Of a stretch of DNA of 64,000 bases, positions 23,379 through 33,893 are shown piece by piece; position 1 is the stretch's first letter; the number at the start of each line of letters is the position of its first letter. The position numbers were made by a program, and so were the translations under genes. The stretch comes from Perilla frutescens. Lineage: Eukaryota > Streptophyta > Magnoliopsida > Lamiales > Lamiaceae. The stretch spans positions 23,706,694 to 23,770,693 of the forward strand of contig BRKX01000014.1 of the NCBI GenBank assembly GCA_026008535.1, read 5' to 3'. The notes beneath the pieces are model-generated. The model was not told where the DNA came from, made no database searches, and was given only the letters and a program-made list of their open reading frames with translations.

Positions 23379-25084
23379 AATCCCCCCACACTTAGACAAT
23401 GCTCGCCCTCGAGCATATCTAAACAAAGAACAGACTCTAAAATAAAAATAGAAAATGACACGTCAAGTACCGGCTGCCTTAAACTGAACACACTCAAAGT
23501 TAGGATTACAACACAACCGTCCACAATCCACTAACCCTTCTCTTGTTTCATAAAACTATACACATGCTCTTCATTCAAGTCAAAAATATGCAAACTCAAT
23601 CCCGCCTCACCAAGGTTCGCTCAATTTCTCTCAAAAGAAAGTAAGGACAAAATTTAATTCACACTAGTCACGACTTGATACCTTCAAACATAGATTTGCC
23701 CATATGTCAAAATCATTACCAACAAGTGAGAGCTATGCACAAATCAAAAGGTCTTTGAAACAGGTTGTAATGGGGCTATGGTGCGTATAGGTAGGATAAT
23801 TTGGGTAAAATGGCTCAAATATGTGAAAACATGTAAGCACATCAAAATACAATCCTCAAAGTCGGCTATAACTTATCAAATAGCTCAATGAATTCCAAGT
23901 TGAGTGCTGGTCTTCAAAAACAATATAAGGTAACAAAAATTAACATCAATCGAGTGCAACCCTATCTCCTCCACGTCCAGTATGGGCATACTGCCTATTT
24001 TTTTTTCTTTTTTCTTTCTCTTTTTTTTCTAGGAGTAGGACAGTAGTTTTTTTTTTTTCACAAATTTTCTTCAATTTCCAGCACCAACTATTCTTTCAAG
24101 TAAATTTCAAACTCATCTCAACACAATCCAATATAACTCACATGTTTTCAAGGGACAAGTGCAGGCCAAAAAGGGCTAAGGTTTAATTATTTAGTGGCTA
24201 TTAATCAAGAAAGAAATGATTCAGGCACAAATGAGCTCACTAAGGGATAGTGTCAGGTATGGATAATTTATTCAGGCCAAAGCAATGGTTAATCCTACAT
24301 GCCTTTATCATTTTCATGCAAAAGAAAACTCACAAGCAGTATGATCATGGCAACAAGGCAAATCAGAAATTCAGCATTCAAATCTGACACACTTATCAAA
24401 AGAATGAAATTGAGCTTTCAATATATATAACATGCTCAAAAGGCTCAAATCTCACGTTTATAAGCTCATCAAAAGTTGATCAAGTTGCACATTTCATCGT
24501 TCAAGAATACATACGAGCAATAGCATAATTCAATCACAAGAGAATCAATCAAACAAACTAAGATAATCCATGCTATAACCCTTCCTCCTTGTATTGTTCA
24601 ATCTCAAGCAGCCAATACTCAACAAAAACACGTAAAACATAAAAGTTTTTTTTTTCTTCGATTTAGAAAAGAAACAGACATAAAAATAGCAACTTTCTCC
24701 CCCCCACACTTAGACAACACAGTGTCCTCACTGTGCAGAGAAGAGAGCCAACAAAACGAACACAAAAAGAATAGAAGAAAATAAAAACAAAGGGATAGAT
24801 AGGGCAAACTAGAAATCAAGGGGGGAGACGGTCAGTAAGGGCATACAGACGACGCTCCAGTGCAGTGGTCCAGCTTGGTGTGTAGTGGTCAAACAACTCC
24901 ATGGGCTCGGCAAGGGTAGGGGCGGCGCTGAAAAAAAGACCCTGCACTAGAAGGCTGGACTAGAACGTTTTTTTTTTTGGGAACAATAAACATAAAATAA
25001 AAACAGAAAGTAAATAAATGCTCGGGTTGCCTCTCGAGAAGCGCCCTTATTTAACGTCCGAGGCTCGACATATGAAAGGCATGA
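23379..25084 (-). other. Gypsy 3' noncoding region with PPT
   Basis: No coding similarity. Read minus, GTGTGGGGGGATT directly before the LTR at 23379-23391 is the polypurine tract. A second PPT-like phrase (TAAGTGTGGGGGGGAG) lies at 24698-24713. T-runs at 24000-24060 and CAGTATGGGCATACTG at 23978-23993 were also seen. This is where RT, RNase H and integrase would normally stand. Confidence 0.75.
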
Positions 25085-27739
25085 TCAATAGACAATTTCA
25101 GGGGTAGCAGATCTACCCCTGTCGAAAGTAGTCGTCTCCATCCTCACACCTTTATGTTTCTTCAAAAGCTCGACCAACCTCGCTTCTTGCCCCTTCAGCT
25201 CCAGTACGGGGGCCTTCACATGAGATGGTAAAAACGGTTCCGAGTTGGTCAGTAAGGGCATACGGCCTGGCAGATTCTGAGTCGGAAACTCATCGACGAC
25301 ATACATCTGCTGAATAATCTCCCTGATTACTTTCTCTTCGTTTATATGGACAGCAGCTGCAATAACTCCACCAAATAGGACCTGCTCTAACTTATCCTTC
25401 CTGCAATTGTGCTCAACAAAATCATCAACTAATGGGTCAACGCTATTAATCACATACAAAGCTTCAGGACCCTCAACATGATTCATAGCTTCAAAAATAT
25501 TAAATCTTACAATATCACCATCAAATTCAAAGCTAAGAATGCCTTTATCAACATCAATTTTTGTTCTTGCAGTTTTCATGAATGGTCTTCCTAAAAGAAT
25601 CAAAGATCTATGTGCAGAAAAAGAATCATCCATGTCAACAATGTAAAAATCCACACGAAATATCAAATCATTAACTTTTACAAAAACATCTTCAACTAAA
25701 CCTTGAGGATATGCATTAGACCTATCGGCTAACTGAATGATAACACGAGTTTCTTTCATAGGCCCTAATTGCAATTCCTGATATATAGATAAAGACATAA
25801 CATTGATGGATGCGCCTAAATCTAGCATAACTCGTTCAATTTTCTTACTGCCAATAATGCAAGGAATAGTAAACATACCAGGATCCCTACATTTTTGTGG
25901 TAACTTTCTTTGAATTACAACAGACACATTTTCCCCAACTTTGATCCTCGCGTCTTTCCCATGTCTCATCTTTTTAGCACACAACTCTTTCAAGAATTTG
26001 GCGTACCTGGGAACTTGCTTAATAGCATCAATCAAAGGCAAATTGACTTCTACCTTCTTGAACAGCTTGAGGATCTTCTTATCATCATCCTCCTTCTTAT
26101 TCTGAACCAACCTGGAAGGAAAAGGAACTGCAATCAGTGGGTAAGAAATTCTAATTTCAGTTTTTACCTCAGTATGGGCAAACTTGGCAGCTGGATGTTC
26201 TTCTTCTGCACTGGATTTGTTTTCAGTCTGTGCAGTATGCCCATACTGTGGGTTCTTTTCCTTCTTAGCCTCCACATCAGCCAACTCTTTTCCACTGCTA
26301 AGGGTCACAGCACTAACGTTCACTTTTGGAGTCGGCTCAGTTTGAAAGAGAAGAGACATAGCAGGTTGTTCATTCCTTTCACCAGATTTTTTTTTCGGCC
26401 CTTCAGTATGCCCTTCCGGCTTCTTTGCTTTCTTCTTAGCCTCCAACTTGGTTAACTCCTCCGTATTTCCCAAAGTGATAGCGCAAACATGCGCTCTTGG
26501 ATTCATTTCAGTTTGGGGTGGGAGTTTGCCTTGATTCGCCTGCATCTTGTTCATTTGCGTGGCGAGCTGAGTGATCTATGTGCCCATACTGCCTAGGGCG
26601 GCTTGCGTCTCCTGCTGGAAAGCCTTCTGACTCTGCGCCAAGCTGTTGACAAGGGCACTGCTCTGCTCTAGACACTTCATAATCTCACTCATGCTCGATG
26701 CAGGTTGGTCAGTATGGGCATACTGACTGCCCTGCGGCTGCCTCCAGCCGAGGTTCGGATGGTCCTTCCAACCTGGGTTGTATGTGTTTGAGTACTGATC
26801 ATAGTTCCTCCGTCTTTGAGCATCATATTGTGCATCACCGGACCCATAGTAGGCTTGCTCAGTATGAGGATCGTGCAAAGCAGGACAAGCATCAGTAAGG
26901 TGGCCATTCTCCAAGCAAACTCCACAGTGGGGATTTTGAGTTTGCGCCACAGCTAGACCTCTAACCAGAGAAGTTAGAGCGTCGATCTTCTCATTGACAC
27001 TGGAGTGTTCAGCTCCATCAATTGCCCTTACTGGCCGGTGTCTATCTTCATCTTCATCTTCATACTGTTGCCCTCCGGAAGCCATGTCAATGATGAGTCG
27101 TTTAGCCTCGGCCAGGGTCTTGTTTGTGAGAGATCCTCCACTCGCAGCATCAACAATTTTCCTGTCAAAAGAAGACATACCACGGTAAAAGTAATTTGTT
27201 AGCAGTTGGTAATCCGTGAACCCGTGGTCTGGGCACTTGCGACACAGCTGCTGGAATCTCTCCTAGTAATCTGCTAGACTCTCATTTTGCTTTTGCTTAA
27301 TGCTGCTGATCGCCATCCTTAAGTTTGCAGCTCTGGACTCCGGAAAGAATTTACGTAGGAACTGCTCCTCTAATTCATTCCAGGTGGTAATTGAACCCGA
27401 TGGAAGATCAAATAGCCAATCTCGAGCCCTGCCTTGCAAAGTGTGAGAAAAAGTTAGTAATCTCAAGTTATCAGAAGAAAAACCTTGAGGGCGAAGAGTA
27501 GAGCAGACTAGATCAAATTCGGCTAAGTGTTTATGCACACTCTCTTCTGGCAGATCACTGAACCTTGGTAGCACCTGTATGAATCCGGGTCTGATCTCCG
27601 AGTTGTTTGCAATGGGGGGTAGTACGATGCCGATAGGTCTGTTACTTCTATGGCGGCCGAGCTCCTTGATAAGAGGCGCAGGTTCATCGGCATTGGCGAG
27701 AGTTTGATTCTCATTGTTGGCCATGTTTCCCTCGAACAA
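25085..27739 (-). pseudogene. Gypsy gag-protease polyprotein, two TAG stops, truncated before RT
   Basis: A single minus frame of 885 codons, with TAG at 27263-27265 and 26576-26578. The N-terminal part holds a Retrotrans_gag domain (LLTFSHTLQGRARDWLF, FLRKFFPESRAANLR). A knuckle-like CGVCLENGHLTDAC follows. After a Lys/Glu-rich linker comes a retropepsin with DLGASINVMSLSIYQEL and LADRS..YPQG.VEDV, then ILLGRPFMKTA, typical of the Athila/Tat group. At the end LELK and ELLKKHK, which flank a longer stretch in full elements, are pulled together and the frame stops at 25085, so a deletion removed the start of RT and everything after it. The linker phrases YGHT, YAHT and FAHT are made by the dispersed CAGTATGGGCATACTG motif. 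Confidence 0.85.
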
Positions 27740-27806
27740 AATAAAATAAAGAAGAAAAAAAAATACAAACTGAAAATATAAGAATAATTACTGCTTAAAA
27801 ACCGAT

Positions 27807-27823
27807 CCCCGGCAACGGCACCA
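27807..27823 (-). other. Gypsy primer-binding site
   Basis: Read minus, TGGTGCCGTTGCCGGGG begins five bases after the 5' LTR end at 27829. TGGYGCCGTTGCCGGGGA is the usual start of Athila/Tat-type internal regions. Confidence 0.85.
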
Positions 27824-27828
27824 AAATT

Positions 27829-29156
27829 TGGTGCGTCGTTTTTCACCAAAAATAAATATCCCGACAAACCAGTCGGTAAGCCCTTATTGCAGAGTACAGC
27901 GGCGAGCAAGATCGTCTCCCAAGGGACCGGCGAGAATTACTCTATATTTCCAATCTGCATAACTAAACTTTCCAGAGGGTTTTTGTGCTTATAATAAACT
28001 GAACGAAAATAATAAATAAATAAAGAAAACGGGTTTAACAGATTATAAAAAGCATTCCGATTTCCAATTAACTCCACCCTAGCTTAATTATACCGATCCT
28101 TGATACAGAGATAATTCCAATTAATTCATGCAAACCAGTTATAGCCACCGAAGACACTTACTGACGCAGCCTAATTTCTCCTTAGTTTCTCGATAATCAG
28201 GAAGACACTTCACCAATTATTTCCCTAATCGACTGACAACCGTAAGAGACACTCTATAGGTTTAATGAGCCGACATCATTTAATCCTAGAGAAACCCGAT
28301 TCAAATCCAATTGACTCTGACACAGGACAATCGAGACTTGACTGTTATTCCCCTGGCTCTGAAGAACCGTTTTACCACTAATTAAACTTAAACTACAATT
28401 ACGGATGGTCGGTTTAATTGGCTACTAATTAATTCCGAATTACTAAATATGTGCACCTATCTAGCAATATCGAAACAATTAACGACTCGCATTACAGAGA
28501 ATAACAGATACATGCAATCAATCAAAATAAAAAGAACAATTAAATCTCACAGTATAATTACGCCAGGGCTTCGTTAATCTTCACCGGAATAAAAGCGAGT
28601 CTAGCTCGAATTCATAATTGAATTCGAACTATAAAATAATAACGAGCAGAACATGATGAAAGTAACGAGAAAGATGAAATAAAATCTTCTGGAATAGCGT
28701 CTCTCTGGTCTGCTGCGTTGCGGCGTGAAATTGATTGTTCAAAGAGATCCAATCCTAATATATATCTAATATCCTTAATAAAATAGTATCCAACATGGAA
28801 ATTAACATCCTAATCTATCTAAACTAGGTAATTGCCAAAACAAAGACTTCTAGAGGCGGTGGGACTCTCAATTCCGCGTCCAGGCCACGGGCTTTAAGTA
28901 AAATTCGCGCTCAGGCCCAAACTCTTCGCGCTCAGGCCCAGAATCTGTCATCTCGGTACCTCACTCAGGCAGTATGCCCATACTGTGTACTTTCCAGACT
29001 CTCCACAATCTTGGCCAATTCCTTCATATATGTGTTAATCACCTGAAATCATTCCCAAAACACATTTTCTTCCACAAAACACGATCGTGAGGCAATTAAC
29101 ATATCAAAACAATACCAAAAATGGCCCAAAATATGTATATAAATATAGCCCAATCA
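27829..29156 (-). repeat. Gypsy 5' LTR (right copy)
   Basis: 1328 bp, carrying a single CAGTATGCCCATACTG (28970-28985). It lacks the 29-bp tandem unit of the left copy. Confidence 0.93.
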
Positions 29157-29161
29157 CAGTG

Positions 29162-29965
29162 CTAGCTAGATTTGGCATGCAAGATTCCAAGAAAGGTTTT
29201 ATACCTTACAGGCATGTAATTCATCTATCCAAGAAAATGTGTCCCCAAACACAGTCTGAGATAGAGGAAATGAAGAAAGTACCATATGCTTCGGCTGTGG
29301 GAAGTTTGATGTATGCTATGCTATGCACTAGGCCTGATATATGCTATGCCGTTGGCATGGTAAGCAGATATCAGTCTAACCCTGGACAAGGTCACTGGAC
29401 TGCGGTCAAAAACATTCTCAAGTACCTTAAAAGGACTCGAGATTATAAGTTAGTTTTCCGCTCTGATAGTCTAGTACCTTTGGGTTACACGAACTCAGAT
29501 TTTCAATCCGACAAAGATCAGAGTAAGTCTACCTCGGGCTATGTGTTTACATTAGGAGGTGGAGCCATCGCATGGAGGAGCATTAAGCAGAAATGCATTG
29601 CGAATTCCACCATGGAAGCTGAGTATGTAGCTGCCTCTGAGGCTGCAAAAGAGGCTGTCTGGCTCCGCGGGTTCCTAGTGGGCTTGGGCGTGGTTCCTGA
29701 TTTTCCTAAGACTATCACGATATACTATGATAATTCTGGTGCAGTGGCAAATTTGAAGGAACCCAGAGCTCACAAAGCAAGTAAACACATAGAGAGAAAG
29801 TACCATCTTATACGAGAAATCATTAAGAGAGGAGACATGGCGGTGGTCAAGATTGCATCTGAGGACAACTTGGATGATCCATTCACGAAGAGCCTGGCAG
29901 CTAAGACCTTTGATGGTCACGTGGAGAAAATGGGAGTGAGATGCAGACCCGGTAGCGCAGTTTGA
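29162..29965 (+). pseudogene. Copia RT end and RNase H (3' part of pol)
   Basis: Resumes the Copia frame after the Gypsy insertion: LARFGMQDSKKG, then SAVGSLMYAMLCTRPDICYAVG, the RT-RNase H connection GHWTAVKNILKYLK, and RNase H with GYTNSDFQSD, STSGYVFTLGGGAIAWRS, MEAEYVAASEAAKEAVWL and DNSGAVANLKEP. It ends with a normal stop at 29963-29965. This segment has no internal stop, so most pol damage lies upstream. Confidence 0.9.
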
Positions 29966-30030
29966 GTTGATAGTTTTAGATTGGAGAGTTTACCAGTTAG
30001 TTATTATGCTTGAAAGACATGTTTCAAGTA

Positions 30031-30042
30031 TAAGTGGGAGAT
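30031..30042 (+). other. Copia polypurine tract
   Basis: TAAGTGGGAGAT directly before the 3' LTR; this is the usual Copia PPT in plants. Confidence 0.9.
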
Positions 30043-31485
30043 TGTTGGTTTTGTATACTGGAAGACTTGTCTTTATATACTTTTCTGATGATATGATGAT
30101 ATGAAATGAAAGTTATTGCAGTCACTGTTTGCATTTAGATTATGTTCTATAATTGTTTTATGCAATGTTCCATATACTTACATTGTAGATGATATGGTAT
30201 GGGAAGTCACACGGTAAGATCGTATCATTAGAACCTTGTAATGTATTAAAGAGCTCACGGCTTAGATGGTCCTGAACACACCATCGGTACACCGTAGAAT
30301 AATCTGATAAGTTAGTTTATCTTGGCTAACTGATTATTCTAGTACACTGGTTAGTGTATTGATGAGGATCACGATAGGATACTATTCTCTGTCTCTGACC
30401 CAGTTACTGAGAGAATAAAGATCCACAGAGTTTGGGTTCTGAACTTATGTAATATTGGCGAGCATATGTGTGTGTTGTTTATTACTTTGATTTATCAATG
30501 GGTGAGATCTTTTCGTAGATCGAATTCGATATCTTGGGTAATAACAATGTATACATGATGTCTCGAGCAGTATGCATGAGCACTGTGTCCTGGTGCGCCA
30601 GGTTGATGATGTTCTCTTGAGGAAGCACAAGTTCATGTTGAAACCCTGCAGGTGGAATTTATTCCATACATGAATAAAGCTTGTGTGGTACTACTCAAGG
30701 TTTTAGATGTTAATTAATTATAGCTGTCAGAGGCTTACATAATTAATTAATGAACATTATATCTTAAACACGGGGAATGGTTGGACTAAAGGAGAAAGCA
30801 TATTCGTAAATATGTATTAAATTGGTAGGTCAGTTTTACTTCTTTAGTGGAATAAAAGTAAAACTTAATTTATTTAATTATATCCTAGGTTTATTGGATA
30901 TTGGATATTAAATAAATTAGTGGGTCAATTTAATATTCTTCTAGATCCCTGTTGTAGCCCAATTGACTGAAAGTGGACTGGATATTGAACTTGAGATAGA
31001 GGCCCAGCCCAATAGAGCTGGAACATGAAATTTCGCCCCTCCCTATATATAAGGGGAGGGGGGCACGAAATTTTCATGAATTTATTCATTGGAAATCAGC
31101 CCCTCTTAGTCTCTCAAAGTTATCCATAGATTTCACAACTCTATCTAGTAGATTTCAGCCCACTCTGAATCTAGATACAGTCCGGAAATACAACAGAAGA
31201 TCTTGGAGTAGAATTTGTGGTGGTCGAATTTTGAGCTAGGTGGCGCCATCCCTGTATTCATTCAACAGCAAGATTAGATCTTTAATCTTGTCCACAGACC
31301 GTCTATCGATTTGTAAGTAGATTCGTTTCTATGTCTTCCGCTTTATTAGATTCGAATCTGCTTTGCATGCTTTTTTATTAGATTGTGATAAACATGCATG
31401 TTACATAAAATTATGATTTGCATGAACATGGATTAATGAACAACCAAATGATCCTGCGGTGGTTTAATTCGAAAAAACCCCAGCA
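30043..31485 (+). repeat. Copia 3' LTR
   Basis: Same length as the 5' LTR (1443 bp) and about 99% identical by eye. It is followed by the target duplication GATGC. Confidence 0.95.
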
Positions 31486-33744
31486 GATGCACTTTATCAG
31501 TCTCATCCCCAGAGTTCGATGGGCTATGGCCGGAGAGAAGGATGGAGCGTATCATTGGTATGGACCTATTTGGACCGTTCAGGTAATTAGCTCAATTTAT
31601 CATGATAAATTAGTTAAATTTACATTTTATCTGCTTGATATTTTAATCAGAAGATATGACAATTTGTTTTTACAGACATGGGCCTGTGAGGTTTTCCCCG
31701 AGCTTGGACGTCGGTTGGGTGTCGTTGGAGGCCAGTTGCCCACACCTCGCTGCTTGAAGTGGTCATTCTCATCCCGGAGCTCTGATTTCTCTAGATTTTT
31801 TTATGGACATGTAATTTTTTTTATATAAATAATTTAGAATATTAAATTTATGTGTTAATATTAACATGGTTAATACTATGATGCAGTTGGATATCCAACT
31901 GATGGTGCCATCAGCTGATGAGCTCCTGAGACCATACTTTCAGAGTTCGGAGGGAGAGAGTGTACTGGGTGTGAGGTATGTCGCACCTCGAGCGCCCTCC
32001 AAGAAGAAGTTACTCACTGACGTGGCTTATCGTGTGATCCCGAGGACATGTACTAGGTCTTTTGACCTCGTGGGCCCATCACGGCCTCGTAGGAGTACCT
32101 GGACTACACAGCAGCAGGCTCCACAACAGCATCGATTGATTGATGAGCCGGATGAGGGTGTTAGACCCTCAGAGTAGAGGGTGGGTCAGAGGACCTCGGA
32201 TGAGGATGGTCTGTCAGATCATAGAGTGAGCCCTCCTCGAGCATCAAGAGCTAAGCAGCCTAGGAGGATTGAGGAGGAGAAGAGTAGAGAGCCCGAGATG
32301 AAGATGCCGGGGCAACGTCCAGGGGAGTCGTCTGATAGCTGGTTCGGTCACTTTGTTGATGCCGTCGCTGGAGCTGTAGAAGACCGAGTGATGCGTCGTG
32401 TGGGACAGATGTTTGATACATTTTCTATGCGGATAGAGAACATCATTCAGGATTGACTGCGTAGATCGCCCACCTCACTTCCCAGAGGGCCCACGCCTCC
32501 CCCAAGAGGGCCCACACCTCCCCCCAGGGGGACCACGCCCCCCAGAGGGCCCACACCGTCTCCTCCCAGAGATCCTACGCCTCCTCCCAGAGAGCCCACA
32601 CCTCCCAGACAGGCCACGACCCTTCGTACGAGAGGGGGTAGAGCTAGAGGTAGATCGTCTGATGGTCGGTCGTCCGCTGATCCGTCATCCGCAGGGACGT
32701 CGTCTGCTAGTCGAGCAGCTATCATTGACCTACTGGAGGCGCAGGATCGGCGTCTGGTAGAGGCTGGATACTCGGAGTTCAGACGGCAGGGCTATGGTGC
32801 TAGTGTCCAGATTCTGGCGAACCAATCAGTACTCCCCCAGGAATTTTTTGAGCGGGTGGAGGACTGTACAGAGCTTATTGATGCAGAGATAGTTGATCAC
32901 TTCTTGCTTGAGGTGAAGCGACGACTACACAGAGCGCACAGGAGTGACGTTGTGATTTGTTCTCCATATTTATTTGTAAGTTCCAAATTCAGATTTTTAT
33001 ATTCAATTATCTTATCTGTCAGTTTAACTAATTTGTTTATATGTTTTTTCAGCTTGCCCTACAAGTAGCATGGACAGGGCTTCATCCTAAAGACCCTGAG
33101 TGTCGAGATGAGTATGGACCTGACAGATATTTGGAGTGGGAGCCTCTTGAAGCCTTACGAGATGTAGTCAAAGGTCAAGGTGGTATCTATGAGATTCCGT
33201 GGGCGAGAGCTCAATATGTAAGTGATTTTTCAATTACACTTATCATATTATTTATAATGATACATTTTGACCCATCCGTTAAGTATTATTGTATATGTAG
33301 GCAATCACGATATGCAATGTTGGAGGTTCTCACTGGGTCACTTTCCGTATCTGCTTCGAGACTTGGAAGGTTGAGTTGTATGACTCATTATTGTTCCAGA
33401 TGGACGACCCGGAGAACAGGGAGTTGTCGTTGAAGCGTGATCGACAGTTGATACCACTCCTTCATCTACTACCACGCCTTTTGTCGGTATCTGGTTTTTG
33501 GGGTGGTCGGAGTAGGCCAGTTATAGCTTGCTATGCCATGACGCTGGACAAGTCTATCCAAGAGCAGTTTCTGTAGTTCGATAGTACTAGTTGTGGCGTT
33601 TATGCTATGATGTATGTGGATCGTTTGTTGTTTAGATCCTCTAGTCTTGAGGTCAGTCAAAATGATATTCAGAGATACCGTCAGAATGTAGCTCGGAGGA
33701 TCTATTCACTTAGTTATTCACGCCGACCGGCAGTTCGTTATTAA
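31486..33744 (+). pseudogene. DUF1985/ULP1-like MULE cargo gene, 3' part with C48 protease domain
   Basis: Exons 31486-31582 (31486-31490 is the target duplication), 31676-31810, 31887-32975, 33053-33217 and 33301-33744, all GT-AG and in phase. The large exon holds a low-complexity Arg/Gly/Pro block with RGPTPPP repeats (32462-32620) and has TAG 32175-32177 and TGA 32453-32455 in frame. The last exon is the ULP1 (C48, SUMO protease-like) core: His in GGSHWVTF, Asp in VELYDSL, Cys in STSCGVY (33592-33594). A TAG at 33574-33576 stands six codons before the Cys, exactly where the oxyanion Gln of C48 enzymes is expected. The product ends YSRRPAVRY. With the upstream frameshifts and the Copia insertion the gene is dead. 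It converges on the transposase, 149 bp apart. Confidence 0.85.
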
Positions 33745-33893
33745 CACTAGTTTCTATATATGTATTGTATTTGACATTGCTCATTTGTTATATTGAAATA
33801 TGTTTGTTGACACATGATTTTAAACTAATTACAAACAAAGTAGAGTCGAATCAACAATCAAAGTCAGGATACAACACAATAATATAGACTTGA

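Larger units (their letters stand above)
22023..29156 (-). mobile_element. Non-autonomous Gypsy (Athila/Tat-like) element nested in Copia pol
   Basis: LTRs at 22023-23378 (1356 bp) and 27829-29156 (1328 bp) begin (minus) TGATTGGGC and end GACGCACCA. The perfect duplication CAGTG stands at 22018-22022 and 29157-29161. The minus strand reads LTR, PBS, gag-protease, then a 1.7-kb noncoding part and the PPT. No reverse transcriptase, RNase H or integrase is present. About 22 base differences plus one 28-29-bp length difference separate the LTRs by eye. Gag-only or gag-protease LTR elements that depend on a helper are known in plants. Confidence 0.93.
14950..31485 (+). mobile_element. Copia LTR retrotransposon, 16.5 kb including nested Gypsy
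   Basis: Bounded by 1443-bp LTRs (14950-16392, 30043-31485), each TGTTGG...CAGCA, and by a perfect 5-bp duplication GATGC (14945-14949 and 31486-31490). The order gag, protease, integrase, reverse transcriptase, RNase H is Ty1/Copia. PBS and PPT are recognisable. About 16 LTR differences were counted by eye (about 1.1%), nearly all transitions, implying a fairly recent insertion. The element is no longer autonomous: its pol has a frameshift, three stops and a Gypsy insertion. It lies in the ULP1-like gene of MULE B, sense to it. Confidence 0.95.

Noticed and set aside
24619..24819. Hydrophobic minus-strand frame in the Gypsy 3' region considered as an env-like protein
   Set aside because: Short, no signal of conservation, and made mainly by T-rich sequence around a PPT-like tract.
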